Positions 15,254 through 25,459 of a DNA stretch of 26,543 nt are shown piece after piece. Each line of letters starts with the position of its first letter. The stretch's first letter is position 1. The DNA comes from CAYXXN01 sp964469055 (lineage in GTDB: Bacteria > Acidobacteriota > Thermoanaerobaculia > Multivoradales > JAHEKO01): the NCBI GenBank assembly GCA_964469055.1, contig CAYXXN010000016.1, positions 1-26,543 of the forward strand. The letters are read 5' to 3'. The notes below the pieces were generated by a model. That model was not told where the DNA came from. It was given only the letters and a program-made list of their open reading frames with translations, and ran no database searches. The translations under genes were made by a program, and so were the position numbers.

Positions 15254-17824
15254 CTAGCGCCGTCGGTGCAGCCGCCGCCACAGCCGCTCCACACGCTCCC
15301 ACAGGCGTCGCCACCAGCCGCTACGCAGGGCCGCCTCCGGCGCGGCAACGAGCGCCCGGCGCCAGGCGAAGTCGGTCAGCACCCGCGCTTGCCACGGCGC
15401 CAGATCGAGAGTCAGGCCCGGGCCCATCGCGGCCGCCCAGGTGAGTTGCTCGCCGGTCGCGAGGTCGCGAGCCGTGAGCTCCGAGGCGCTCGCTGCCCCG
15501 GGCGGCAGGAGATCCCGCAGCCGGCCGGTCGTGGGCGAGGCACCCTCGGCAGGTCGGAACGGCGTCGATCGGTCAACGGTGCCTCGCGCGGAGGCCGGTC
15601 CCAGGTTGCTGGCGACAAGGTGAAGGTCGTGACCCTCCCCGTTCGAGAAGACGAGGACCTGCTCCGCGGCGTTGCCTCTGGCCTCGAGCTCGTAGAGGCG
15701 GAAACGCTCGGCATCGGCGAAGACCCGTCGCCGGGCCAGCAGCGGCGCGATGCGCCGTTCGTGGTCGGCGATCAGCGCGGGGTCAGCCCCTTCGTCGAGG
15801 TACGCCTGCCGATACTCCATGCCGTAGCGCTCTCGCAAACCCTCCACCTGGCCGTGGGCGAACATCGGCAGGCCCGGCAGGGTGGCGAGCAACGTACAAA
15901 CGCTCAGGTACCGCTCACCCGCCCCGAACAGCTCTCGCGTCGGCGCCTCGTCGGGGTTCGAGAGGTAGTTGACCTGGTGCACGAGGAGGCGCGGATCCAG
16001 GAGGAGGAGCTCCGCGAGATGGCGGCGCAGCGCCCCCGGACGCCCGGCGCGCAGGTGGTTCACGAAGGCGCTGTTGTAGGCGCGGTGCAGCCCGAGCTCG
16101 CGGACGAAGTACGCCTCCATCAGCCAGAAGGCTTCGGCGATGAGGAGGGCTTCCGGCACCTCCGCGGCGAGGCGCTCCACCACCTCGCGCCAGAACTCGC
16201 GAGGGAACCGGCGGTCGAACTCCTCGGCCTCGACGCCGTGCCCGACCCGCGAGGGAATCGCGCCGCCCGCGCCGGGAAGCGGAAACCAGAGCCGCTGGTA
16301 GTGGCGCCGCGCCAGGGTCATGGCGGCATCGAAGCGGAGGACTGGGAACTGCCGCGCGACGCGCACGATCGTCTCGAGCACCGCTTCCCGGACGTCGGCA
16401 CGCAGGTAGTCGAGCTGCGCGGTGTCGTTCCAGGGCAGGCCTGTGCCATCGTTGCCGTGGTAGACATAGCGGACCTCCCCCTTGCGGCGGTCGACCCGCT
16501 GGAAGACCACCGCGGCGTCGCTGCGGTCGTAGTAGTGGTCCTCCAGATACAAGCTCACGCTGGCGTCCGGCGACAGGTCGGGACCGCGGAAGCTGTAGGT
16601 GGGAAAGGGCGGCTCGGGGAGGGCGAGGAAGCGCTCCGGATGCTCGAGCACCCAGTCGGAGTCGACTCCCATGTGGTTGGGGACCATGTCAGCGGCGAGC
16701 CGCAGCCCGCAGGCAGCGGCGCGCTCGCGCAGGACGGCGAGCGCCGCTTCCCCGCCCAGCTCCTCGGCGACGCGGTACTCGGCGACCGCGTAGGCCGAAG
16801 CGGCCGCTTGCGGGTTGCCGCCCAGCTGCTTGATCCAGCGTGAGGCCCGGGAGCGCTGCCAGATGCCGACCAGCCAGAGGGTGTTGAACCCCCAGCGCGC
16901 CAGACGCTCCAACTCTTCCTCGGGCACCTCGTCGAGGCGCTGCACACGGCGTTCGCGCCCGCGGGAGAGCTGATCGAGCCAGACGTGGACCTGCTTGGCG
17001 ACGAGGACGACGCCTGCCATCCAGGGGGCTTCCGCGCTGTAGCGCGCCGTCGGGCTCCAGGCCGGCTCCCAGGACGGAGGCGTCTCCGGCACCGCCCCCG
17101 GCGCCGCGTCACCCGGCGGCGTGAACCCTGGCCGGCGCTCCTCGGCCAGGGCGTCGGCCGCCGTCAGGGCCCCGCCCGCCGCGAGAGCCAGCGGTGCCGC
17201 GCCGGCGTCCTCGGGCTCGCCACCGGGTTCGCTACTTCGCCGCGCTAGAGCCGACAACTGCTCGAGTAAGGGGCCGGTGGACGGAACGCCAGACTGGGAC
17301 AGCAGGCGCAGCACGCGGGCCCAACGCCGGCCCGCCGCGGGGCCGGCCGCATTCCACAGCTGCTCGGGGCGCGGCGCGCCCTCGGTGAGAGGAGCGATGA
17401 TGCCTCGCACCGCCTCGTTGCCGTCCAGCAGCCAAAGGGTCACCAGTTCGCGCAACCGATGGGCCGGGGTGAGCGCCTCACCGGGTTCGCCGAATTCCGC
17501 CTGCCAGCGGGCGAGGGTCTCCTCGACCCTACCGGCGCCCACCCGGTGGACGAGTCGGTCGAAGAGCGCCTGCCAATTCGCGCCCCGCGGCCGACCTTCT
17601 CGCTGCTGCAGCTCCCCGACCAACCGCTCCTCGATCACACTCGCCGCCAGCAGTGCCCCGCCCGAGAGTCGCTGGGCCGTCTCGTCCAAGGCCCGCGCGC
17701 GGTTGATGCGGTCAGCGATCCGCCGTAGGGCCGGCAGCTCCGGCGGCGGCAGCCGCCCGCCGCCGGGAAGGAGCTCGTCCAGCCCGTAGCGACGACGGGC
17801 GGTGCGGGAGACTCGGAGCGCCAC
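15254..17824 (-). CDS. GH13 alpha-amylase-family protein of unknown specificity, large N-terminal extension
   Basis: This is an 856-residue probable cytosolic enzyme of alpha-glucan metabolism. Residues 1-260 match no domain I recognise and include an Ala/Pro-rich stretch (200-250). The GH13 barrel follows (about 265-700): region I DMVPNH (379-384), region II VLRFDAAM with presumed nucleophile Asp499, region III LIAEAFW with presumed acid/base Glu564. Region IV reads YLSNPDEA: Asp625 is kept but the usual His before it is Pro. MFAHGQVEGLRERYGMEYR (654-672) replaces the common region VII. A C-terminal beta domain ends in a Trp/Arg-rich helix (836-856). No signal peptide is seen. GTG 17824, 11 nt after glgC, is taken as start; the frame continues into glgC as a shadow. 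Hydrolase, transferase or isomerase activity cannot be decided. Confidence 0.85.
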   Translation of the reverse strand: MALRVSRTARRRYGLDELLPGGGRLPPPELPALRRIADRINRARALDETAQRLSGGALLAASVIEERLVGELQQREGRPRGANWQALFDRLVHRVGAGRVEETLARWQAEFGEPGEALTPAHRLRELVTLWLLDGNEAVRGIIAPLTEGAPRPEQLWNAAGPAAGRRWARVLRLLSQSGVPSTGPLLEQLSALARRSSEPGGEPEDAGAAPLALAAGGALTAADALAEERRPGFTPPGDAAPGAVPETPPSWEPAWSPTARYSAEAPWMAGVVLVAKQVHVWLDQLSRGRERRVQRLDEVPEEELERLARWGFNTLWLVGIWQRSRASRWIKQLGGNPQAAASAYAVAEYRVAEELGGEAALAVLRERAAACGLRLAADMVPNHMGVDSDWVLEHPERFLALPEPPFPTYSFRGPDLSPDASVSLYLEDHYYDRSDAAVVFQRVDRRKGEVRYVYHGNDGTGLPWNDTAQLDYLRADVREAVLETIVRVARQFPVLRFDAAMTLARRHYQRLWFPLPGAGGAIPSRVGHGVEAEEFDRRFPREFWREVVERLAAEVPEALLIAEAFWLMEAYFVRELGLHRAYNSAFVNHLRAGRPGALRRHLAELLLLDPRLLVHQVNYLSNPDEAPTRELFGAGERYLSVCTLLATLPGLPMFAHGQVEGLRERYGMEYRQAYLDEGADPALIADHERRIAPLLARRRVFADAERFRLYELEARGNAAEQVLVFSNGEGHDLHLVASNLGPASARGTVDRSTPFRPAEGASPTTGRLRDLLPPGAASASELTARDLATGEQLTWAAAMGPGLTLDLAPWQARVLTDFAWRRALVAAPEAALRSGWWRRLWERVERLWRRLHRRR

Positions 17825-17835
17825 GGAGGGGCGGG

Positions 17836-19101
17836 CTAGATGACCGTGCCCGGCGGGATCACCGCGCCCTTGGGCACCACGATGATGCCGCCGCGGATCG
17901 AGTAGTTCGCGGCATCGGCCTCCTCCACCGCGGCTTCGTTGACGAGTCGCGCTCCTTCGCCGATGCGGGTGTCGAGATCCAGGATGGCGCTGCGGATGAC
18001 GCAGTCCCGACCCACTCCGATGAGCGGCAGGTCGGAGGCCTCTTCGTCCCACGGATACCTGTTGGCACCCATCATCACGGTGCGCTCGAGCACGGCCCCG
18101 GGGCGAACGACCGAGCGGATTCCGATCACCGAGTCCTCAATCGTCGCCCCTTCCAACACGCCCCCCTCGCAGATCACCGATCGCCGGACCTGGCAATCGC
18201 GGATCTTGCTGCCGGGCAGGAAACGAGCGTGGGTGTAGATGGGCTCGTCCTCCGAGTGCAGATCCATGGGCGGCACGGGCAGGGTCAGCTCGAGGTTCGC
18301 CAGGTGGAACGCCGGGATCGTCCCGATGTCCCGCCAGTAGCCGTCGTAGCCGAAGGCGAAGACGCGACGGTCGCTGATCGCCGCCGGGATCACCTCCTTG
18401 CCGAAATCGACGTAAGGAGTGTCGAGGAGGAGCTCCCCCAAGACGTCGGGCTCGAAGACGTAGATCCCCATGCTCGCCAGGCAGAGGTTCGGCCGCGGCT
18501 CGAACCCCAGCCGCACGAGGGTCTCCTCCGGCACGACCAGGTTGGCGATCAGCTCGGGGTCCTGGGGCTTCTCGAAGAACTCGACGACCCGCCCGCCCTC
18601 GTCGAGACGCATGACCCCGAACGCCGAGGCCTCGCCTCGATCCACGGCGTAGACCGCCACGGTGAGGTCGGCCTGCTTCGCCCGATGGTGCTCGACGAAG
18701 GCCCGCAGATCCATGCGATACATGTGATCGCCGGAGAGGATCAGGAGCTGGCTCGGGTTCTGGTAGCGCAGCCGGTGCAGGTTCTGCCGGACACTGTCGG
18801 CGGTGCCCTGGTACCAATCGACGCTGCCGATCGTCTGCTCGGCCGCCAGGATGTTCACGAAGCCGCGGCTGAAGACGTCGAAGCGGTAGGCCTGAGAGAT
18901 GTGGCGGTGGAGGCTGGCGCTGCTGAACTGGGTCAAGACGTAGATGCGGTCGATGCCGGCATGAAGGCTGTTGCTGATCGGCACATCGATGAGTCGGAAC
19001 TTGCCGGCCAGCGGCACGGCCGGCTTCGCCCGGTCCCGGGTCAGTGGGTAGAGGCGACTTCCCTGGCCGCCCCCGAGGATGGCTGTGACGACGCGTTCCA
19101 T
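17836..19101 (-). CDS. glgC: Glucose-1-phosphate adenylyltransferase (ADP-glucose pyrophosphorylase)
   Basis: It makes ADP-glucose and PPi from ATP and glucose 1-phosphate, the regulated first step of bacterial glycogen synthesis. It has 421 residues, the usual length. The N-terminal nucleotidyltransferase domain shows AILGGGQGSRLYPLT (7-21), KPAVPLAGKFRLIDVPISN (26-44), GTADSVRQN (99-107), SGDHMYRMD (123-131), the glucose-1-phosphate lysine region FFEKP (Lys178) and YWRDIGT (255-261). The C-terminal left-handed beta-helix follows from about 290 and includes RYPWDEE. It sits 11 nt upstream of the GH13 gene, and glgX is nearby. The 64-nt spacer after pdxH holds a possible promoter; no clear ribosome site was seen. 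Confidence 0.97.
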   Translation of the reverse strand: MERVVTAILGGGQGSRLYPLTRDRAKPAVPLAGKFRLIDVPISNSLHAGIDRIYVLTQFSSASLHRHISQAYRFDVFSRGFVNILAAEQTIGSVDWYQGTADSVRQNLHRLRYQNPSQLLILSGDHMYRMDLRAFVEHHRAKQADLTVAVYAVDRGEASAFGVMRLDEGGRVVEFFEKPQDPELIANLVVPEETLVRLGFEPRPNLCLASMGIYVFEPDVLGELLLDTPYVDFGKEVIPAAISDRRVFAFGYDGYWRDIGTIPAFHLANLELTLPVPPMDLHSEDEPIYTHARFLPGSKIRDCQVRRSVICEGGVLEGATIEDSVIGIRSVVRPGAVLERTVMMGANRYPWDEEASDLPLIGVGRDCVIRSAILDLDTRIGEGARLVNEAAVEEADAANYSIRGGIIVVPKGAVIPPGTVI

Positions 19102-19121
19102 GGCCGCGAACCGCGGGCGCT

Positions 19122-19127
19122 AGGGTA
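19122..19127 (-). promoter_or_regulatory. Putative extended -10 element of glgC (TTGCTACCCT)
   Basis: On the minus strand TGCTACCCT fits TGn plus TAnnnT, in the 64-nt spacer between pdxH and glgC, and ends 20 nt before the glgC ATG. The inner bases differ from TATAAT, so this is weak on its own; its value is the likeness to the mutL element. Confidence 0.3.
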
Positions 19128-19165
19128 GCAAACTGCCGCTGTCGTCCCGGCCGCCGCGTCCTCGG

Positions 19166-19765
19166 CTACGGCGCCAGCCGGACGACGCGCCAGCCGCCGT
19201 CCGCCCCGCGCTCGTACTCGAATCGGTCGTGGAGCCGGTTCGGCCCCTGGCTCCAGAACTCGCAACGCTCCGGTCGCAGCCGGTAGCCGCCCCAGCGCTC
19301 GGGCCGGGGCACGGCGTGCTCGGCGAAGCGCCCCGCCACCGCCGCGAAGCGCTCCTCGAGCTCGGCGCGTCCGGCGATGGGTCGGCTCTGGGGCGAGGCG
19401 TGCGCCGCGACCTGGCTCTCCCGCGCGCGGCCGGCGAAGTACGCGTCGGACTCCGCACCGCTGACCACTTCGACCTCGCCTTCGAGCCGCACCTGCCAGC
19501 CGAGTCGATCCCACCAGAAGAGCAGCGCCGCCCGCGGATGGACGGCGAGCTCGCGGCCCTTGCGGCTGTCGTAGTGCGTGAAGAAAACGAAGCCTCGCTC
19601 GTCCCAGCCCTTCAGCAGCACGACGCGCGCCGAAGGTCGCGCCTCGGCGTCGACGGTCGCCAGCACCATGGCGGTGGGCTCGATGAAGCCGGCGCGCTCC
19701 GCCTCTTGGTACCAGCGACCGAACTGGCGCAGAGGGTCGGGGTCAAGGTCGCTGCGCGAGAGCAT
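19166..19765 (-). CDS. pdxH: Pyridoxamine/pyridoxine 5'-phosphate oxidase
   Basis: It is an FMN enzyme that oxidises PNP or PMP to pyridoxal 5'-phosphate with oxygen, in the last step of vitamin B6 synthesis and salvage. With ATG 19765 it has 199 residues and begins MLSRSDLDPDPLRQFGRWYQEA, matching the family start. FMN-contact motifs are RVVLLK (47-52) and SRKG (67-70); the substrate-binding end is RLHDRFEYER (177-186), closing with RLAP (196-199). GTG 19798, which would overlap ppdK, and GTG 19768 are alternatives. It lies 13 nt after ppdK and is probably co-transcribed. The oxygen requirement suggests an organism that meets oxygen. Confidence 0.95.
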   Translation of the reverse strand: MLSRSDLDPDPLRQFGRWYQEAERAGFIEPTAMVLATVDAEARPSARVVLLKGWDERGFVFFTHYDSRKGRELAVHPRAALLFWWDRLGWQVRLEGEVEVVSGAESDAYFAGRARESQVAAHASPQSRPIAGRAELEERFAAVAGRFAEHAVPRPERWGGYRLRPERCEFWSQGPNRLHDRFEYERGADGGWRVVRLAP

Positions 19766-19778
19766 CACCGCCAGCGCC

Positions 19779-22475
19779 TCATGCGCCCAAGGCCGCACGC
19801 CCGGCCGCCAACCGGGCGATGGGCACGCGATACGGCGAGCACGAGACGTAGTCGAGGCCGCAGCGCTCGCAGAAGCGGATCGAGTCGGGGTCGCCGCCGT
19901 GCTCACCGCAGATGCCCAGTTTGAGCGCTGGCTTGGCCGCCCGCCCTTTCTCGCACGCCGTCGCCACCAGGGCGCCGACACCCTCCTCGTCGAGCTGGGC
20001 GAAGGGATCCACGGGCAGGATGCCCTGCTCGACGTAGAGCGGCAGGAAGCTGCCGGCGTCGTCGCGCGAGTAACCAAAGGTCATCTGCGTTAGGTCGTTG
20101 GTACCGAAGGAGAAGAAGTCAGCATGAGCGGCGATGCGGTCGGCCACCAGAGCGGCACGCGGCACTTCGATCATCGTCCCGATCGGGATGGCGAGGGTCA
20201 CGCCTTCGCTCGCCAGGACACGCGCGACCACGGTTGCCGTGCTTTCGCGGAGTCGGCGCATCTCCTCCTCGGTGCCGACGAGCGGCACCATGATCTCCGG
20301 TCGTGGATCCTTCCCCTGGCGCACGAGCGCACAGGCCGCGCGGCTGATCGCCTCGACCTGCATGTCGTAGATCTCCGGGTGGGTGAGGCCCAGCCGGCAC
20401 CCTCGGTGGCCGAGCATGGGGTTGAACTCGGCCAGCGCCGCCGCCGCGTCCCGAACCTCCTGCGCGCCGATGCCCATCTGCTCGGCGACCTGCTCGACGG
20501 CGTGCTCCTCCCGCGGCAGGAACTCGTGCAGCGGCGGGTCGAGGAGGCGCACGGTGACCGGCAGGCCCTCCATCGCCGCGAAGATGCCCTCGAAGTCTGC
20601 CTGCTGGACGGGCAGCAAGTGGGTCAGGGCGCGGCGGCGGGTCTCCGCATCGCGAGCCAGGATCATCTGCCGCACCCAGGGAATGCGCTCCTCCTCGAAG
20701 AACATGTGTTCCGTCCGGCAGAGACCGATTCCCGCCGCTCCGAGCGAGCGCGCCACCCGGGCGTCGTGCGGTGTGTCGGCGTTGGCGCGCACGCCCAGGC
20801 GCCGCTCGCCGTCGGCCCAGGCGAGGACCTGCCGAAAGGCTCGCTCGCCGCCGCTCGAAGGCTCCGCCCCCGCCAGCAACCCCTCGAGCACCTCCGACGG
20901 ACGCGCCGCGAGGCCTCCCGCCAAGACCTCTCCCGTCGAGCCGTCCATTGACAGCAGGTCTCCCTCGTGGAGGATCCTGCCGGCGACCCGCAGCTCGCCG
21001 TTCACTTCGTCCACGCTGAGTGCCCCGGCGCCGACGATGCAGGGCTTTCCCAGACCGCGGGCGACGACGGCCGCATGCGATGTCATCCCGCCGCGGGACG
21101 TGAGGATCCCCGCCGCCGCGTGCATGCCGACGATGTCCTCGGGCGAGGTCTCGTCACGCACCAGGATGACCGGCCCTCCAGGGGCCATCGCGGCGGCACG
21201 CTCGGCGGTGAGAGCGATGCGCCCCGCGGCGGCGCCCGGACCGGCGGCGAGGCCCCGCGCCAGGAGTCGACCCGCGGCGACCGCGGCCTCCTTCTCCGCC
21301 ACGTCGAAGATCGGGGCCAGCATCTGCGCCAGGTGGTGCCCCTCGACGCGCTTCAGCGCCGTCGTCGGGTCGATCAGACCCTCCTCCACCATGTCGACGG
21401 CGATGCGCACCGCCGCGGCTCCCGTGCGCTTGCCGGAGCGGGTCTGCAGCATGTAGAGCTTCCCGGCCTCGATCGTGAACTCCACGTCCTGCATCTCCCG
21501 CCGCTCGCGCTCGAGGATGCCGCAGGTCCGTTCGAGGTCGCGGAAGGCTTCCGGGAACTCGTCGCCGAGACCCGCTTGCCCGTCGCCGCCGGCGAGCTGC
21601 CGCGGCGTGCGAGTCCCGGCCACGACGTCCTCGCCCTGCGCGTTGACCAGATACTCGCCGTAGATGCGCCGTTCACCGTTCGAGGGGTCGCGTGTGAAGG
21701 CCACTCCGGTGGCACAGTCGGGGCCTCGATTGCCGAAGACCATGGCCTGCACGTTCACGGCCGTGCCGAGGTCGTCGGGGATGCCGTGCAAGCGTCGGTA
21801 GTCGCGCGCGCGACGCACATTCCAGCTCTCGAAGACAGCGCCCACCGCTCCCCACAACTGCGCGACGGGGTCCGACGGGAACGGCTGGCCGTGGGCCGCG
21901 ATGATTTCGAGATCCCGCCGAACTACCTCGCCCAAGGCCTCGGCGGAGAGCTCGGAGTCGACCGCCACGGCGGCTCGTTGGCGGACGTCCGTGAGCACTC
22001 CTTCGAACGCCTCATGGGGCACGCCGAGCACCACATCGCCGTACATGGTCAGCAGGCGGCGGTAACAGTCCCGTAGGAAGCGGGCGTCGGTGCCGCGGGC
22101 GATCTGCGCCGCCAGGATCTCGTCGTTGAGCCCCAGGTTCAGGATCGTGTCCATCATGCCCGGCATGGACACCGGCGCCCCCGAGCGCACGGACAGCAAG
22201 AGCGGCCGCTCGCGGTCGCCGAACCCGCGATCGAGCAGCGCCTCGAGCGCCGCCAGCTGCGAGCGGAACTGCGCTTCGAGACCCTCCGGATAGCGTTTGC
22301 CATCGGCCTGGTACCGGGCGCACAGCTCGGTCGTGATGATGAAGCCCGGCGGGACCGGGATCCCCAGGGCGCTCATCTGGGCCAGGCCGAACCCCTTGCC
22401 GCCCAGGATCCTGGAGGAAAGCCCGGCTCCCTCCGCGCGGCCGTCTCCGAAAGCGTAGATCCACTGGTCCGCCAT
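19779..22475 (-). CDS. ppdK: Pyruvate, phosphate dikinase
   Basis: It interconverts pyruvate + ATP + Pi and PEP + AMP + PPi, so it can work in gluconeogenesis or as a PPi-using glycolytic step. The 898 residues show the N-terminal ATP-grasp part (GGKGFGLAQMSALGIPVPPGF; LSVRSGAPVSMPGMMDTILNLG), the swivelling phosphohistidine His467 in GGMTSHAAVVARGLGKPC with Thr465, the site used by the PPDK regulatory protein in other species, and the C-terminal PEP barrel with GTNDLTQMTFGYSRDD and Cys856 in GICGEHGGDP. ATG 22475 is preferred over GTG 22481 because AAGGA lies 10 nt upstream. It starts 7 nt after the glyS stop, in a tight run with glyQ and glyS. Confidence 0.97.
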   Translation of the reverse strand: MADQWIYAFGDGRAEGAGLSSRILGGKGFGLAQMSALGIPVPPGFIITTELCARYQADGKRYPEGLEAQFRSQLAALEALLDRGFGDRERPLLLSVRSGAPVSMPGMMDTILNLGLNDEILAAQIARGTDARFLRDCYRRLLTMYGDVVLGVPHEAFEGVLTDVRQRAAVAVDSELSAEALGEVVRRDLEIIAAHGQPFPSDPVAQLWGAVGAVFESWNVRRARDYRRLHGIPDDLGTAVNVQAMVFGNRGPDCATGVAFTRDPSNGERRIYGEYLVNAQGEDVVAGTRTPRQLAGGDGQAGLGDEFPEAFRDLERTCGILERERREMQDVEFTIEAGKLYMLQTRSGKRTGAAAVRIAVDMVEEGLIDPTTALKRVEGHHLAQMLAPIFDVAEKEAAVAAGRLLARGLAAGPGAAAGRIALTAERAAAMAPGGPVILVRDETSPEDIVGMHAAAGILTSRGGMTSHAAVVARGLGKPCIVGAGALSVDEVNGELRVAGRILHEGDLLSMDGSTGEVLAGGLAARPSEVLEGLLAGAEPSSGGERAFRQVLAWADGERRLGVRANADTPHDARVARSLGAAGIGLCRTEHMFFEEERIPWVRQMILARDAETRRRALTHLLPVQQADFEGIFAAMEGLPVTVRLLDPPLHEFLPREEHAVEQVAEQMGIGAQEVRDAAAALAEFNPMLGHRGCRLGLTHPEIYDMQVEAISRAACALVRQGKDPRPEIMVPLVGTEEEMRRLRESTATVVARVLASEGVTLAIPIGTMIEVPRAALVADRIAAHADFFSFGTNDLTQMTFGYSRDDAGSFLPLYVEQGILPVDPFAQLDEEGVGALVATACEKGRAAKPALKLGICGEHGGDPDSIRFCERCGLDYVSCSPYRVPIARLAAGRAALGA

Positions 22476-22482
22476 CGTCACA

Positions 22483-24562
22483 TCATCCTTTTCGCAGCTC
22501 GCTGCGATCCACCACCATCTCGGTCAGGCGTGCCGTGCGGGACAGCGTGCGCTGGATCGACTGGAGCAGCGCCAGACGGTTGTGTCGGAGCTCGCGGTTC
22601 TCGTCCATGACCAGCACCTCGACGAAGAAGCGCTCGAGCACGTCGGCGAAGCCGGCGATCGACCGCAAGCAAGCCTCGTACTCGCCCCTGGCCTCGGCGG
22701 CGAGGACGTCGTCGCGCAGCTCGAGGCTCGCCCGGTAGAGTGCCCGCTCCGCGTCCTCCGCCAGGCGCTCCGGGTCGAGCTCGTGCTCGGCTTGGTCGCG
22801 CAGGATGTTGGCGATCCGCTTGGCCGCGAGGACGACCGCCAGGAAGCCGGGCTCGGAGCGCACCGCGTGCAAGGCGCTGGCGCGCGCCTCGACGTCGGGC
22901 AACTGAGCGCCGCCGACCGCCAAGGCGGCCTCGATCTCGTCGTAGGCGAGGCCGGCACGGCCGAGCAGTGTCCGCACCCTGTCCTGCAGGAAGGAACGCA
23001 GCGTCGCCAGGACCTCTTCGCCGGAGCGCCGGAGGCGGCCGCCGTAGAGGACGACCGCCTGTGCCGCCGCGAGGTCGAGATCGAGGGGCAGACCGGCCTC
23101 GAGCACGATGCGCACCAGCCCTTGGGCGACGCGGCGAAGGCCGAACGGATCGCGGCTCCCCGAAGGGACCAGACCCAGACCGAAGATGCCGACCAGGGTG
23201 TCCAAGCGGTCGGCGAGCGCGAGCAGCTGGCCGACGCGGCCGCGCGGAATCGGGTCGTCGACGCCGACCGGCCGGTACTGGTCGTAGATGGCCTGCCAGA
23301 GGGCCTCCGGGAGACCCTCCTCCCGCGCGTAAACACCGCCCATCACGCCCTGGAGCGAGGTGAACTCCTTGACCATGGCAGTGGTCAGGTCGCATTTGGC
23401 GAGGCGCGCGGCCTCCGCCGCGGCACCGGCTTCCGAGGGCCAGCCCAAGGCCTCGGCCAGGATGCCGACCAGGCGCCGCACCCGGTCGCTCTTCTCCGCG
23501 AAGCTGCCGAGCTCGGTGTGGAAGGTCAGCTGGCTCAGGCTCTCGACCCGCTCGGCGAGCGATCGCTTGCGGTCCTCGTCGTGGAAGAAGCGAGCGTCGC
23601 CGAGCCGTGCCTCGACCACCCACTCGTTGCCGGCCTGCACCCGTCCCGCCGGGTCGTCGGAGCGATCCATCACGGTGAGAAAGGCAGGGACCAGGCGGCC
23701 GCCGATCTGCACGGTGAAGGCGCTCTGATGGTCCCGCAGACTGGTGACCAGCACTTCCCGGGGCAGCTCCAAGAAGCGCTCGGAGAAGCGACCCGCCACC
23801 ACCCCCGGGATCTCGCAGATCGCCGTCAGCTTGTCGAGCAGCTCGGGATCCGGGACGAGCTCGCCCCCGAGAACCACCGCCGCCTCCGCCAGGCCACGCA
23901 CCAGCGCCTCGCGCCGCTCCTCGAAGGCGACGACGATTCCCCGTCGACCGAGCTTGGTTCGATAGTCGCTCCAGCCCGAAACCGCAAACGGCTCCGGCGA
24001 AAGCACGGGGTGACCGCAGGTCGTCGACCCGCTCGTCACCCCGAAGAGCTCGAAGGACACGACGTCGTCGCCGAAGCGAGCGACCACGCCGTGCACGGGT
24101 CGAACCCAGGGACCCTCGCCGTTCGCCCAGGTCATCGTCTTTTCCCAGGAGAGCGAGGTCAGCACGCCGGGCAGCAACTCGGCGAGCAGGGCGGCCGTGG
24201 GTCGTCCCGCCTGGCGAACCTCGGCCGCCAAGTACTCACCACGCTCCGTGCGGATGCGCGACAAGGCTCTCGGCTCGACGCCGCAGCGCCGCGCGAAGCC
24301 CAGGGCGGCCGCGGTGGGCTCGCCGGCGGCGTCAAAGGCGACGCCCACCGGTGGACCGATGACCTGTTCGACCCGATCCGGCTCGCGCTCCGCGAGGCCC
24401 TTCACGGCGAGGGTCAGCCGCCGCGGTGTGAAGCCCGTCAGGAGCTCGCGCGGTGCGAGGTTGCGGGCCATCAGCTCCTCGAAGACGCGCGTCGCCAGCT
24501 CGCGGCTCGCCGGCGGCAACATCCGCGCCGGGATCTCCTCGCAGCGCACCTCCAGCAGCAGC

Positions 24563-24576
<14 letters not shown>
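22483..24576 (-). CDS. glyS: Glycyl-tRNA synthetase beta subunit
   Basis: It is the large subunit of the alpha2-beta2 bacterial glycyl-tRNA synthetase; it binds tRNA-Gly and is needed with GlyQ for charging. The 697 residues show the family landmarks LLLEVRCEEIPARML (6-20), SWEKTMTW, WVRPVHGVVARF, LPREVLVTSLRDHQSAF, GNEWVVEARLGDARFFHDEDRK, and a C-terminal DALR-type anticodon domain (SIAGFADVLERFFVEVLVM). GTG 24576 is the start: it has a strong ribosome site (GAGAGGA, 5 nt away) inside the end of glyQ, overlaps glyQ by 14 nt and gives the normal N-terminus. The frame is open to 24642 without similarity. Translational coupling to glyQ is likely and would keep the subunits equimolar. Confidence 0.97.

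Positions 24577-25437
<861 letters not shown>

Positions 25438-25459
<22 letters not shown>

Noticed and set aside
14903..16843. A plus-strand frame beginning with a very hydrophobic Ala/Phe/Leu stretch that looks like a membrane protein
   Set aside because: The hydrophobic part is the reverse complement of the KAKA-encoding repeats of the H1-like gene; the rest is antisense to the GH13 gene.
17825..18052. A 76-residue upstream extension of the GH13 protein
   Set aside because: It overlaps glgC in another frame and reads as Arg/His/Gly-rich noise; GTG 17824 follows the glgC stop by 11 nt.
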